Shown here: in pieces, positions 53,371 through 62,979 of the stretch | Numbering within the stretch: the stretch's first letter is position 1 | Layout of the letters: the number at the start of each line of letters is the position of its first letter | The notes under the pieces: generated by a model | Told to the model about the DNA's origin: nothing | Seen by the model: the letters and a program-made list of their open reading frames with translations, nothing else | Database searches by the model: none | Position numbers and translations under genes: made by a program | DNA from: Pieris napi | Taxonomy: Eukaryota; Arthropoda; Insecta; Lepidoptera; Pieridae | Direction: 5' to 3' | Assembly: GCF_905475465.1 (NCBI RefSeq) | Contig: NC_062256.1 | Span: 5,155,662 to 5,219,661 of the forward strand | Length of the DNA stretch: 64,000 bases

Positions 53371-55051
53371 GAAGAATCCAGGCGTTCTCCCTCTTAGAGA
53401 AGGAACCGCTATGATTACGTATGATAAGTGGATAGTAATTAAGACATTAGATATTAAACTTATTAAGGAAGAATTAGAATTTAATATGCATAGGTATATA
53501 GAACTAAATAGAATAGTAGAATTACAGTTAAATACCAGTAGCCCTTCGTTAATATACTTCAATGATGTTAAGCTTCAAGTTAATTATATGTTAAATATCA
53601 CATTGAACAAATATTCAGAAATTGTACCAATTAATAGACAGAAAAGAGGACTCATTAATCCTTTGGGATCTCTAGTTAAAATGATAACAGGAAATTTGGA
53701 TTACGATGATGCTATTAAATATGACAACTTAATAAAAAATGTAAAATCTCGTGAACATTCTCTGGAAAAGAAAACTACTGTTATATCCGAAATGATAAGA
53801 CTTGTTGCAAACTCTACTATAAATATTACAAACAATCTCGAACAATTAAGTGATGCAATTAATAAAATTAATAAAAATATTAAAGACATTTCAATTATTT
53901 CACATGTTAACCAAATAACACATATCTATAATTCCTTCTTACATAATTTTCAAATAATTTACACAAAATTGACCGAGATTGAAAACATTTTAGCATTCAG
54001 TAGAATGGGCGTATTACATCAATCTATAATTAATACTAATGAACTCATTAATGTACTTAGAATCATAGAGAAAACAGATAAGCTGATATTTAAAGTAATT
54101 CCTGAAAATATTGTAAGAATTGAACAGTCCATGACATTGAAATCGTATTTTAAGAACAATGTTATTACTTTAGTATTAGAAATACCCTTAGTTAAGAAAG
54201 AAACTTATTTTTATTATAAAATTGTACCCTTACCTATCACCCAACCTGAAACAAACCTTACCTTAATAATATTACCCAAGTATCCTTACCTTATTGCGAA
54301 GGGGTTGAAAGCGAAATCGCTGTCGACACCATGTAAGAATATAGAAGAAGAAATATACCTCTGTGATGAGCTGCAGACCATGGTACCTGTTGAAGACACT
54401 TGTATCCTGGACCTGATGAAATATTCTCACAACGTCTCTTGCAAACAAATTCCAATAGAATTCGAAGAAATTAAAGTAGAACTTTTACAGATTAACCGAT
54501 GGATAATCTACTCTAAATCACCTGTTGATCTGGTTAGAACCTGTGATAATGAAATTTTACATTACACTCTCATAAATACTTACTTATTAACCATAGAAGA
54601 TAAATGCCAATATAACATTGCAAATCACAATTTAAGAATACATAGCAGTAACGGTGAGAAGCTTATATCTCAAAAGCTGCCGCTAGTAAATTTACCTGAA
54701 AATTTGAAGATCAGTATCCAGAGCAACATTAATCCTGTTAAGCTGAATGGGGTTGATTTAACCAATTTAAAAGTATTATCATACGCCCTACAAAACAGTG
54801 AAAATCAAAGTGATAGTGTAGTGAAAACCAATAGTGTCAGTTTAGGGACAATAATTCTATATGTAATTTTAATTTTAAGTCTTATATCCTTTCTGGCATA
54901 CAAAAAGATAAAAACATGTATAATATTTCAAGGCCGAAACCATCCTCCGAAAAATTGTTCTTCAGATGATTTCGAGCTTAAGGAGGGAAAAGTTACAATG
55001 TCACACAGATACCCAAATAGCACCGTAAGCGTTAATGCAATCAATGCTTAG
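53324..55051 (+). CDS. env: Errantivirus env (F-like membrane fusion protein)
   Basis: 575 open codons overlapping the end of pol by 47 nt. The frame has no ATG at its 5' end; the first in-frame ATG is at about 53411, and a splice acceptor-like tcccccacag ends at 53310, so expression probably uses a spliced RNA. A furin-type RQKR precedes a GLINPLGSLVKMITGNLD segment near residues 105-125, the hallmark of the insect errantivirus/baculovirus F fold. Long helical regions with several NxT/NxS sites follow. A membrane segment (about residues 505-527) precedes a short tail. The last 20 codons lie inside the 3' LTR. It is intact. The role is inferred from family. Confidence 0.85.
   Translation: MTQAVTIRALQLQKVEKNPGVLPLREGTAMITYDKWIVIKTLDIKLIKEELEFNMHRYIELNRIVELQLNTSSPSLIYFNDVKLQVNYMLNITLNKYSEIVPINRQKRGLINPLGSLVKMITGNLDYDDAIKYDNLIKNVKSREHSLEKKTTVISEMIRLVANSTINITNNLEQLSDAINKINKNIKDISIISHVNQITHIYNSFLHNFQIIYTKLTEIENILAFSRMGVLHQSIINTNELINVLRIIEKTDKLIFKVIPENIVRIEQSMTLKSYFKNNVITLVLEIPLVKKETYFYYKIVPLPITQPETNLTLIILPKYPYLIAKGLKAKSLSTPCKNIEEEIYLCDELQTMVPVEDTCILDLMKYSHNVSCKQIPIEFEEIKVELLQINRWIIYSKSPVDLVRTCDNEILHYTLINTYLLTIEDKCQYNIANHNLRIHSSNGEKLISQKLPLVNLPENLKISIQSNINPVKLNGVDLTNLKVLSYALQNSENQSDSVVKTNSVSLGTIILYVILILSLISFLAYKKIKTCIIFQGRNHPPKNCSSDDFELKEGKVTMSHRYPNSTVSVNAINA
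54980..54990 (+). promoter_or_regulatory. Polypurine tract
   Basis: A purine-rich run (aaggagggaaa) lies directly before the 3' LTR, where plus-strand synthesis is primed in LTR elements. It overlaps the env coding sequence. Confidence 0.8.
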
Positions 55052-55285
55052 TCTTATTATTCCATTGTGTTCTACGAATCAAAGTTATCATGTAAGGGGT
55101 TTTAGCTGTAAGATTATAATTATATTAAAAGTAGTCTAATATCGGCCACCATAGTGATAGGGTCTAACATCGACCAACTTAGAATAAGAGTCTCATATCG
55201 ACTATAAGTTAAGAATATTAAGTGTAATTTACTTAATAAAGTTTTCCTTTTTAAAAAAACCTTTGATAACCGTCGCGATTTGACT
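54991..55285 (+). repeat. 3' LTR
   Basis: 295 bp, equal in length and apparently in sequence to the 5' LTR, from AGTTACAATG to GATTTGACT, followed by the ATCT duplication at 55286-55289. Its first 61 bp also encode the end of env. Confidence 0.95.
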
Positions 55286-55425
55286 ATCTACACCACCAGA
55301 TCTAGTGGAATATCCACTAAGTTTGCGACACTGCTGAGCGCAGGCGTATCCAAGCCGCCAACATGTCGGCGGGTAACACGCGCAGGCGCATGTTGCCGAC
55401 ATGATTCCTTTCATACAAGCCGCCG

Positions 55426-56870
55426 GGCAGTGTTGCAAAAGTCAAAAATCAACAAAAGGGAGATTCTTATGCCAAAAATCGGGAGAAAACGGGAGGTTTT
55501 AAAAAATAAAATAAATGCATTTTAGGCTCTTATTACTTTAGTAAACAATAAAGATATATTCATATTATTAAGGTTTAGTTATCCTCATCCTCATACCATC
55601 TCTTTGAAGCAATTTTTTCCAACATTTTCTTTTCAATATCAAAATTAAAACATGTTTGATCTTCTTCTGTTACAACAAGTTTAGTGTGAAGAAGCCCTAC
55701 TATAGATTATGTGGATAATTTATTGCGGGTTTTGGTTTTCATTAGATTTATTGAAGAGAAAATTCTTTCTACATTGGCAGAAGAGTGGGGCAATGATAAT
55801 ATTTTGAAGACGAAGGAACAGATGTTTTCAAATATGAGCGTACCATCGCCATATTTCATGTTGTTAACGCTAGCCCAAAATTCCTCAGTTTTGTCAGAAA
55901 ACAACGCAATTTCTTTCATATTGCGAAGCAAGCGCCATTCTGTATCTATGCATTGGTAATTATTAGTGTCCATTAAATTTGGGAACTGCCTACATAATGG
56001 AACTATAGATGGCAGTTCGCCTTTTTTTACGTATTTTTTTTTTTTTTTATAGAACAGGGGGCAAACGGGCAGGAGGCTCACCTGATGTAAAGTGATACCG
56101 CCGCCCATGGACACTCAATGCCAGAGGGCTCGCGAGTGCGTTGCCGGCCTTTTAAGAATTGGTACGCTCTTTTCTTGAAGGACCCTAAGTCGAATTGGTT
56201 CGGAAATACTTCAGTGGGCAGCTGGTTCCACATAGCGGTGGTGCGCGGCAGAAACTGCCTTGAAAAACGCTCAGTTGTGGAACGGCGGACGTCGAGGTGA
56301 TACGGGTGGAATTTCGTATTCTGCCTCGACGTCCGACTTTCTGGAGACAAAGCTCCCAAATCCTTTAGAGGATTATTTTTGATTGGAAATCTTTGTGTTA
56401 TTTGATCGGACGCTTCAATAAAGAACTGAATACATCTTGTTTGGAACAAATTAATTTGTTCAGCCGTTAATCTCTTGTCAGTAAGCAAAGTATTAAAAGT
56501 GTTTGCTCCGTAATAAACATCTCCTAAAGCTAGAAAATTACGTGGGTTTTTATAATCAATGTTTTCTAGATTATTTTTTTCTAAATAGTCTTTTTCCAAA
56601 AAACAATCGAACAAAGTTCTTAAACTAACACAAACTTGGGAATGTGTATTCTTGCTGATTCAGATTGCATTTCTCGATTTAATTTATTAAAAATAGGTAG
56701 AACAAAATCTAAAAATTGAAGAAAGAGTAATGTTAATGGATCGTTTAGTTTGTTTAATATATTTGTAGCTGTTGCAATATCGTCATTTAGCGACGCATTA
56801 ATGAAAAATAATTTCAAGGCTTGATATTGCTCCAAAATTCTAGATATAGCGGCGTGTACTCACAGCCACC
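55426..56870 (-). pseudogene. hAT transposase remnant (copy 1) with LINE tail inserted
   Basis: The left end has a hAT-like terminus cagtgttgcaaaagtc at 55426. Minus-strand blocks in order: EQYQALKLFFINASLNDDIA, LTLLFLQFLDFVLPIFNKLN, MQSESARIHI, LENIDYKNPRNFLALGDVYY, ITQRFPIKNNPLKDL, then after the LINE, LPSIVPLCRQFPNLMD, FWASVNNMKYGDGTL and the C-terminal dimerisation block ILSLPHSSANVERIFSSINL. This is the second half of a hAT transposase (RNase-H fold end plus dimerisation). The coding halves meet cleanly across the LINE. The N-terminal part, with the first catalytic residues, and the right terminus are missing. Confidence 0.8.
56034..56353 (-). mobile_element. 5'-truncated LINE tail inserted in the hAT gene
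   Basis: Minus strand: SRTSRQNTKFHPYHLDVRRS, SRQFLPRTTAMWNQLPTEVF and FKKRAYQFLKGRQR, then a short 3' non-coding end (gccgcccatggacactcaat on the plus complement) and an A tail (T run at 56034-56050 on plus). This is the extreme C terminus of a CR1/jockey-like LINE that is extremely common in Lepidoptera. Being flanked on both sides by hAT coding sequence, it inserted after the hAT. Confidence 0.85.
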
Positions 56871-57170
56871 TCGTCTGACAAGGATGTTATAATTTATGCA
56901 TTTTTAAATTACAGAATAATTGAATAGTAGAATAATTGTAGCAATAGAAAATGTTTTTGATAAAAAAAAAATATTTAAGATTAAAAAAATCTGATATACG
57001 CCATCGTTAAATAGTTGAGTCGTATTCGTATTCAGAAAAAAAAACTGAAATCGAAATAATTTTTCAAAAAATAGTCTGTGGAGTGTGTGTTACATATTGG
57101 AACTTACAATAAGAAAATAATTATTTATATAAGAATTACTTATTCATGATATTTCTGTGAAGACTAAACT
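56871..57170. other. Spacer between hAT copies
   Basis: AT-rich, no gene seen. Confidence 0.35.
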
Positions 57171-58155
57171 TCTTTTAGAGTTTCCTTTTACTCTTTAATA
57201 AAGATGAAGAACTCTTCACAGGATAGCTGTAGATTGAACTGGATGAGTAATTCTGATTTCATTAAATTTACGAAGCATTTATTTCTGGCATCTGACCATT
57301 TCAAATTCATCTGGAAAAAAACTCGTTCAGGAAAGCAGTTTGATGTTGGGATACTTAATATGAAAGCCACTAGTTTAAACATATTCCTGGTATCATTTTT
57401 TGGAAACTGTTGAAAGAGCTGGTGCCATTTCTGTGCGGTGGTGGTAGTGGTGTCTTTGCGATTCCCCACTAATACGTCCAAGGATGATTTTAACAAGTTA
57501 AATTCTTCATACAAGTTAGCTACCCCGAAATATCGCCTGACGATTTTATTAAAGTTACAGCATTTTCAATGATGTTAAAACTAACTTCACTTTCCAAGTT
57601 TATGAATTTAAGTTTAGAATAAATATTTTCATCTGAAAAATGATATCGTTTGTCTAAATATTTTTGCTTTGCCCGTTCGGATTCAACGAATTTATTTAAA
57701 ATCTGTTTCGTCTGGTAGCCGAAAACCCATCCTTTAGCCTTTGAGTCAACCTTGAGCGGAAGAGGCACAATGACTCATGCATTTCTGTAACGGCAATATT
57801 ATTTCCCTGAGGCTCTTTTATCAAAAGCACTCATCACATTATGAACAAAATCAAAGTAGGCTAGAGTTTTTGTTTCCTCTGCTTCAGAGTAAAAAATCTT
57901 TTCAAAAGCTTTCGCACATGATTCTTGCTTATTAAAGTAGCTTTTTAGGTGTTTGTACTGGTTGCATAGAGTTTGATGGATTTCCTGTAGATATTCCGTT
58001 GAAGCCCAAGGGAATAGGTGTTTGTACTGGTTGCTCATTTCATTGACGTTTCATTACTTAACGTAATAAATTGACCCGTTGCTGCATTTTCAGGCGTAGT
58101 AGAAGATGGATTCAGTATGTCATCAACAAGGCTTAGTACACGTCTCTTGAACATG
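57171..58155 (-). pseudogene. hAT-like transposase remnant (copy 2)
   Basis: Minus strand in order: FKRRVLSLVDDILNPSSTTP, NQYKHLFPWASTEYLQEIHQ, AYFDFVHNVMSAFDK, KAKGWVFGYQTKQILNKFVE, NLESEVSFNIIENAVTLIKS, YEEFNLLKSSLDVLVGNRKD, KWHQLFQQFP and FILSIPTSNCFPERVFFQMN with LKWSDARNKC, the hAT C-terminal dimerisation pattern. Stops and shifts at about 58038, 57770 and 57515 separate the blocks. It is unrelated in sequence to copy 1 (different lineage). The first catalytic region and the termini were not found. Confidence 0.65.
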
Positions 58156-58291
58156 TATTGTTAGAGATTCATTACTCTTAATGCCTTGATCACACGTACC
58201 GAGCAAACCGGCGAGACAGTAAAATGTTTCTCGGCCGAGACAGTGTAGTAAGCGATTAGCTGTTCACACACAATTTGAAATCATTGACAAG
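58156..58291. other. Upstream part of the Harbinger element
   Basis: Contains atcacacgtaccgagcaaac and cggcgagacag before the HARBI1-like ATG. This may be the element's left end, but its partner end has been lost to the copia sequence on the right. Confidence 0.3.
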
Positions 58292-58485
58292 ATGGATCGT
58301 AAAAAGATAATTAGAAAATATAAAAAGTTACTCATTCCACTTTTAGTAGAATAATTAAATGAACTGCTGGAAAAGGAGCAACGCAACATTTGGACAAGGC
58401 CATGGATGTTGAGAAGTTTGTTTTAGTTTTGGCGCCACAAACAGTGTTTTTAATGAATTAGAGGTAGAAGATCCTGATGAATTTA

Positions 58486-60399
58486 TAGTCTAGTCGACAA
58501 GTTGAAAATGGAACAAAATAGAGATACTACTCTTAAAATTATGTGCGATAGCTCATTGGATCCGGAATGACGTCTAGAAAAATGTGCTAAAAGCGTGTAT
58601 TAGCACATAAAAAATTGCAAAAGTTATAGACCATTAAAGATGAAAAAATAATGGCATTTAGTTTTTTGCCAATATTTAATAAACTATTAATATTTAAGAA
58701 ATTTCAAATAAAGATTCTGAAAGAAGAGGAAATTTCTAATAAAAAACTCCAAACTCTCAGAACTCTATCTCCATTATTTATAATGTTAATTTAACGCTGA
58801 AAATAGGTCTGCGGGTGACATTTTTAGGATTCGCGCGTGGCGTCAAAAGCGACTACGGCACATTAATTAATTTATTTAAGGTATTGAATATTTTTTTTTA
58901 AATTTGAAAAAATTATGGTGTGTTCTGAACACTATAATTAATTTATTCCCGTTGAAAATTTTACTTAAAGTTAATTTTTCAACAAGTTAAATAATTGTTA
59001 ACTAACGAAATTTTCTCGAACGACCGTCTTAATTGTAAGTGAAAAAAAATGTTTAAATAATGGTCGTAAAAATATTTCGCTTCGTAGAGCCTTTCTTACA
59101 CACATACTTAACAAGATCGTGCCATAAAATTTAAAAAAATATTTATACTTTGTTTATAACAATTTTTTTACTTAAACAAAAACTCAAAAATCCATGTAAT
59201 GATGTTAAAAAAAAATTTTTTTTTCTAAATCATCATATAATCGTTTTTTTATTAATATAAGATATTTATTGATTTGCAAAAAAAAAATTCCCGCCATTTG
59301 TTGATAAATTTTTTTTAAACAAATTTATTAAATCAATATTTTTAAAAAAAATTTTAACACAACTTTATTACATTAAAAATTTTATGATTTTTTAAAAAAA
59401 AATTTTTCCTTAATAACAATTTTTAATTGTTTATAATCGTTTTTTTTAATTTTCTATTGTTTAAATAATTAGTTAAGAAATTTTTTTTTTCCTAAAAATC
59501 ATAATTGACAGTCTTCTATAAAGTAACAAAAAAATTTTTTAAATTTTAAATAAAAGTAATATTCATGATAATCAAAAAATTTACGAAAAAATTTTTTCTA
59601 TACTTTGTTATATATGGTTGTTTTTGTTAATTTTAGAAGTTTTAGAAAAAAAATAAACAAAAGTTGAATATTTGTTTATAACAAATTGGTAAGTTAATAA
59701 AGAATAGAATTGTTGATTAAAAAAAAAATTTTCAAAGTATAAATATTTTTTTAAATTTTATGGCACGATCTTGTTAAGTATGTGTGTAAGAAAGGCTCTA
59801 CGAAGCGAAATATTTTTACGACCATTATTTAAACATTTTTTTTCACTTACAATTAAGACGGTCGTTCGAGAAAATTTCGTTAGTTAACAATTATTTAACT
59901 TGTTGAAAAATTAACTTTAAGTAAAATTTTCAACGGGAATAAATTAATTATAGTGTTCAGAACACACCATAATTTTTTCAAATTTAAAAAAAAATATTCA
60001 ATACCTTAAATAAATTAATTAATGTGCCGTAGTCGCTTTTGACGCCACGCGCGAATCCTAAAAATGTCACCCGCAGACCTATTTTCAGCGTTAAATTAAC
60101 ATTATAAATAATGGAGATAGAGTTCTGAGAGTAAGGAGTTTTTTATTAGAAATTTCCTCTTCTTTCAGAATCTTTATTTGAAATTTCTTAAATATTAATA
60201 GTTTATTAAATATTGGCAAAAAACTAAATGCCATTATTTTTTCATCTTTAATGGTCTATAACTTTTGCAATTTTTTATGTGCTAATACACGCTTTTAGCA
60301 CATTTTTCTAGACGTCATTCCGGATCCAATGAGCTATCGCACATAATTTTAAGAGTAGTATCTCTATTTTGTTCCATTTTCAACTTGTCGACTAGACTA
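58486..60399. mobile_element. Palindromic element, 667-bp arms
   Basis: The left arm 58486-59152 and the right arm 59733-60399 are reverse complements over 667 bp. I found only one two-base difference (ccaaact versus ccttact, near 58752). A 580-bp AT-rich middle separates them. The ends are TAGTCTAGTCGACAAG and its complement. TTA lies just outside both ends, and removing the element restores an in-frame Harbinger reading (DEF-RMFLR), so the insertion is exact. The interior shows no transposase. It is a fold-back/long-TIR non-autonomous element, perhaps of the PIF/Harbinger group by its 3-bp duplication; an AT duplication with shifted ends is also possible. Confidence 0.9.
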
Positions 60400-60498
60400 T
60401 TAGAATGTTTTTAAGAATTGATGTACAAATTTTAGACACATTGTTAGAAAATATTATTCCATTGATACAAAGGCAAGATACAGTCATGAGGGAAGCTA

Positions 60499-61800
60499 CG
60501 AGGGGAGGTCCAAAAGTTCGTGGAATGAAAGGGTTTTAGTAAAAATGAAACAGTAAATTTATTTTTCCTTTTTAATATAATCACCCTTAAGCTGAATACA
60601 TTTATTAGATCTATGAATTAATTTTTCTAAACCATCGTAAAAATATTTTTTATCTTTTCCCACAAAATGAGCCAAAATTGCCTCCTTTACCTCATTGTCG
60701 TCGGAAAATTTCCTTCCCCTTAAGTCTTTTTTTAAATTGGGGAACAAATAAAAATCACTTGGGGCCAGATCTGGACTATAGGGTGGGTGGACTAGTGATT
60801 CGAAGCCATGCGTGTGTAGAGCAGCCATTGCAACTTTGCTCTTGTGAACCGGCGCGTTGTCTTGCTGCAAGAGCAACACACCCTTGGTCAATTTTCCCCG
60901 ACGTTTTTCTTTGATGGCATCCTTTAATTTTTCTAGAATTGTTGCGTAGTATTCTCCGGTTATGGTCCTGCCCTTTTCTTTATAATCAATCAGTATTATC
61001 CCCTCACAATCCCAAAAAAACAGTAGCCATCAACTTTCCAGCCGACTCCGACACTTTGAATTTCTTTGGCGGTGGTGTCCCCTTTTTATGCCATTGCATG
61101 GACTCTTGTTTGGACTCAGGCTCGAAGTGATGAACCCATGTTTCATCGCCGGTAACAATTCGCTCCAAAATCGATCCAGGATCGTCGCTACACAACTCCA
61201 AAAAATGTTTTGATGCTTCGACGCGCTGCTGTTTTTGAAGCGGCGTGAGCATTCTCGGTACCCATCTTGCACTGACTTTTGTCATACCCAGGTGGTCATG
61301 TAGCATTCGCAAAATTGTGGTATCTGATACTCCAACTAATGCAGATAACTGTTTTTTCTTCAAACGGGTGTCCTCCAGTACAATTTTTTCCACTTTTTCG
61401 ACGATGTCTGATGTGGTGGCCTCAACTGGCCTTCCTGAGCGGGGGTCGTCTTCAATCGACTCCCGACCATGTTTAAAAAGACCATGCCATTTGTAAATCA
61501 TTGATTTACTAGGGCACTGTTCCCCGTAAACAGTTTCCATTTCATTCAAAATGGTCTGAGCGTTCTTTCCTTGCTTGGTAAGGAATTTAATGACAGCACG
61601 GTGTTCAATTTTCTCCATAGTTTCAGTTTTCTTCCGGATTGACGTGTTTAGCAGGCGAGTGTTCGTAAACGAATGACGCAATAGGGCTGAAACTCCATTT
61701 ATATACTAATTATGAGTCCCCAATTAGTATGACACTAAGCGCGAGCGCCCCTATCCCCACTCCATCCCCTCCATTCTACGAACTTTTGGACCTCCCCTCG
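60499..61800 (-). mobile_element. Mariner element, one frameshift from intact
   Basis: 1,302 bp with terminal repeats CGAGGGGAGGTCCAAAAG / complement and TA on both sides (60497-60498, 61801-61802). The minus strand encodes one transposase from ATG at about 61618 to 60559: MEKIEHRAVIKFLTKQGKNA, RVVP-like RWVPRMLTPLQKQQR, VTGDETWVHHFEPESKQ (Asp 1), LLQQDNAPVHKSKVAMAALH (Asp 2) and YSPDLAPSDFYLFPNLKKDL (Asp 3), a DD34D set. The only break is near 61015, where a run of seven T's (on the coding strand) in the MATVF segment shifts the frame; one T fewer would keep it open. It inserted in Harbinger coding sequence. Confidence 0.95.
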
Positions 61801-62061
61801 TATAACTGCAAAGAATTAACTATAAGTAGCGTTATGCTATTTGGTGACTGGCGCGAGCTACCGTTACTTGCAAGCTTTTTACAGAGTATCTCGGGCTGCA
61901 ATATCATCACCCATACCGGAAGTCATGGATGCAATATTTACTTATTTGGAAAAAAAATTAAAGGTACGTACTTTTTTTTTCATTCAAAAATAAAATTTGA
62001 GTGAATTTATAACTTTTTTATTAATTTCAAACAAAGGGTACAAAAAAGACAAAAATAAAAA

Positions 62062-62678
62062 TCAAACTTGTTGTCTGCCATCTGTTTCCATAGCTGCAAA
62101 CATCGCAGCTGCTACAATGTCATTAATGCTCACAGAATATGGCTTAGCGTTGACATTAGGTAGTGGAGTAGATGTTGCAGCAAAGATTGTTTGCGATGTA
62201 GAGGGAGCTGGTGTTGGTTGTTGTGGCGGAGAATCCACATAAGTTTCATCAAACTGACAGTAGTCATTGGTCGCGTCTGAATATAGAAAAGACGGCGTTT
62301 GATAGCTGTGATTAGAAAATGACGAAGTAGTTCTTTGTCTAAGTTCTTTTATCCCAAATTCTGTCAGAATATTCTGGATTCTACTTTGTGCCAATAAAGC
62401 ATTTTCCGCCGAAAAATTATTTAGTTGTAATGCGACACTCCTTCCGAACACATCATATTATATACGGTTTCACTCTCAGAATTAATCCCATCATTTAACT
62501 TTTTGAGATCAGAAACAACTTGAAAAATTTCTCTAGTTCTCCTTTTACCCCTCGCAGTATTTCCAGTGGTAGGCGTAGCTACAGTAAGTGCTTGCTTGTC
62601 GTTGCTTGTATTAGCTTGCGAAGATGTAGTAGAGCTACGGTCCTGAGAAACTGTGTCTTCATTAGTAGGACCAGGAAT
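62062..62678 (-). pseudogene. MADF/BESS partner gene of Harbinger, 3' exon
   Basis: Minus strand, from a ttcatttcacag acceptor to the stop at 62062. Thr/Ser-rich linker (TSSQANTSNDKQALTVAT), KRRTREIFQVVSDLKKLNDG, then, one base out of frame near 62450, FGRSVALQLNNFSAENALLA and QSRIQNILTEFGI, a BESS-type protein-interaction helix pair. This is the C-terminal half of the MADF protein that accompanies Harbinger transposases. The MADF domain exons, expected to the right, have been replaced by Harbinger and copia sequence. It lies antisense between exons of the HARBI1-like gene. Confidence 0.6.
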
Positions 62679-62979
62679 CTGTGAAATGAAATGAAAATAA
62701 ATTATTTTTTCAGGGACCGCATTGACGGAAAACATTTTAGAATAAAAAAATTCCAAATACGGGATCTACTAATTTTATTTACAAAAATTATCATTCTGTA
62801 ATGTAATTTTAATGGCATGTGCCGATGCTGATAGTCTGTTTACAATGATAGAAGTGGGATATGCAGGTAGAAATAGTGACGCAGGTATTTTTAAAGTTTA
62901 ATCTATGAAGCGCCTTATTGAGGAAGATGCACTAAATATTCCTGCACCAGGTCCTTTGCCAATGGATGAAAACACCTAG

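Larger units (their letters stand above)
47579..55285 (+). mobile_element. Full-length errantivirus (LTR endogenous retrovirus of insects)
   Basis: A 7,707-bp element with two 295-bp LTRs that look identical by eye and ATCT duplicated on both outer sides (47575-47578 and 55286-55289). In order it has the 5' LTR, primer binding site, a 0.4-kb leader, gag, pol (protease, reverse transcriptase, RNase H, integrase), env, a purine tract and the 3' LTR. This is the Ty3/gypsy lineage that carries a baculovirus-F-like env (errantiviruses, like 17.6, 297 and gypsy of Drosophila). Identical LTRs mean a recent insertion. The only defect I see is one in-frame TGA within pol. All other gypsy copies in the window are fragments. 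Confidence 0.95.
58292..62979 (+). pseudogene. HARBI1-like Harbinger transposase, broken by two insertions
   Basis: Pieces in order: 58292-58485 (MDRKKIIRKYKKLL, a stop, LLEKEQRNIWTRPW, FNELEVEDPDEF); 60403-60498 (RMFLRIDVQILDTLLENI, IPLIQRQDTVMREA); 61801-61963 (CYLVTGASYRYLQAFYRVSR, AISSPIPEVMDAI, donor gtacgt); 62814-62979 (ADSLFTMIEVGYAGRNSDAG, IEEDALNIPAPGPLP). These match the N-terminal WVRPW-type motif, the helical region and the second catalytic part of Harbinger nucleases; the DGKH exon is absent. A 1,914-bp palindromic element and a 1,302-bp mariner split exon one, each at a precise point. Stops at several places show that it is dead. The antisense MADF gene at 62062-62678 lies within its span. 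Confidence 0.8.

Noticed and set aside
60678..61496. Plus-strand frames inside the mariner
   Set aside because: Shadows of the minus-strand transposase.
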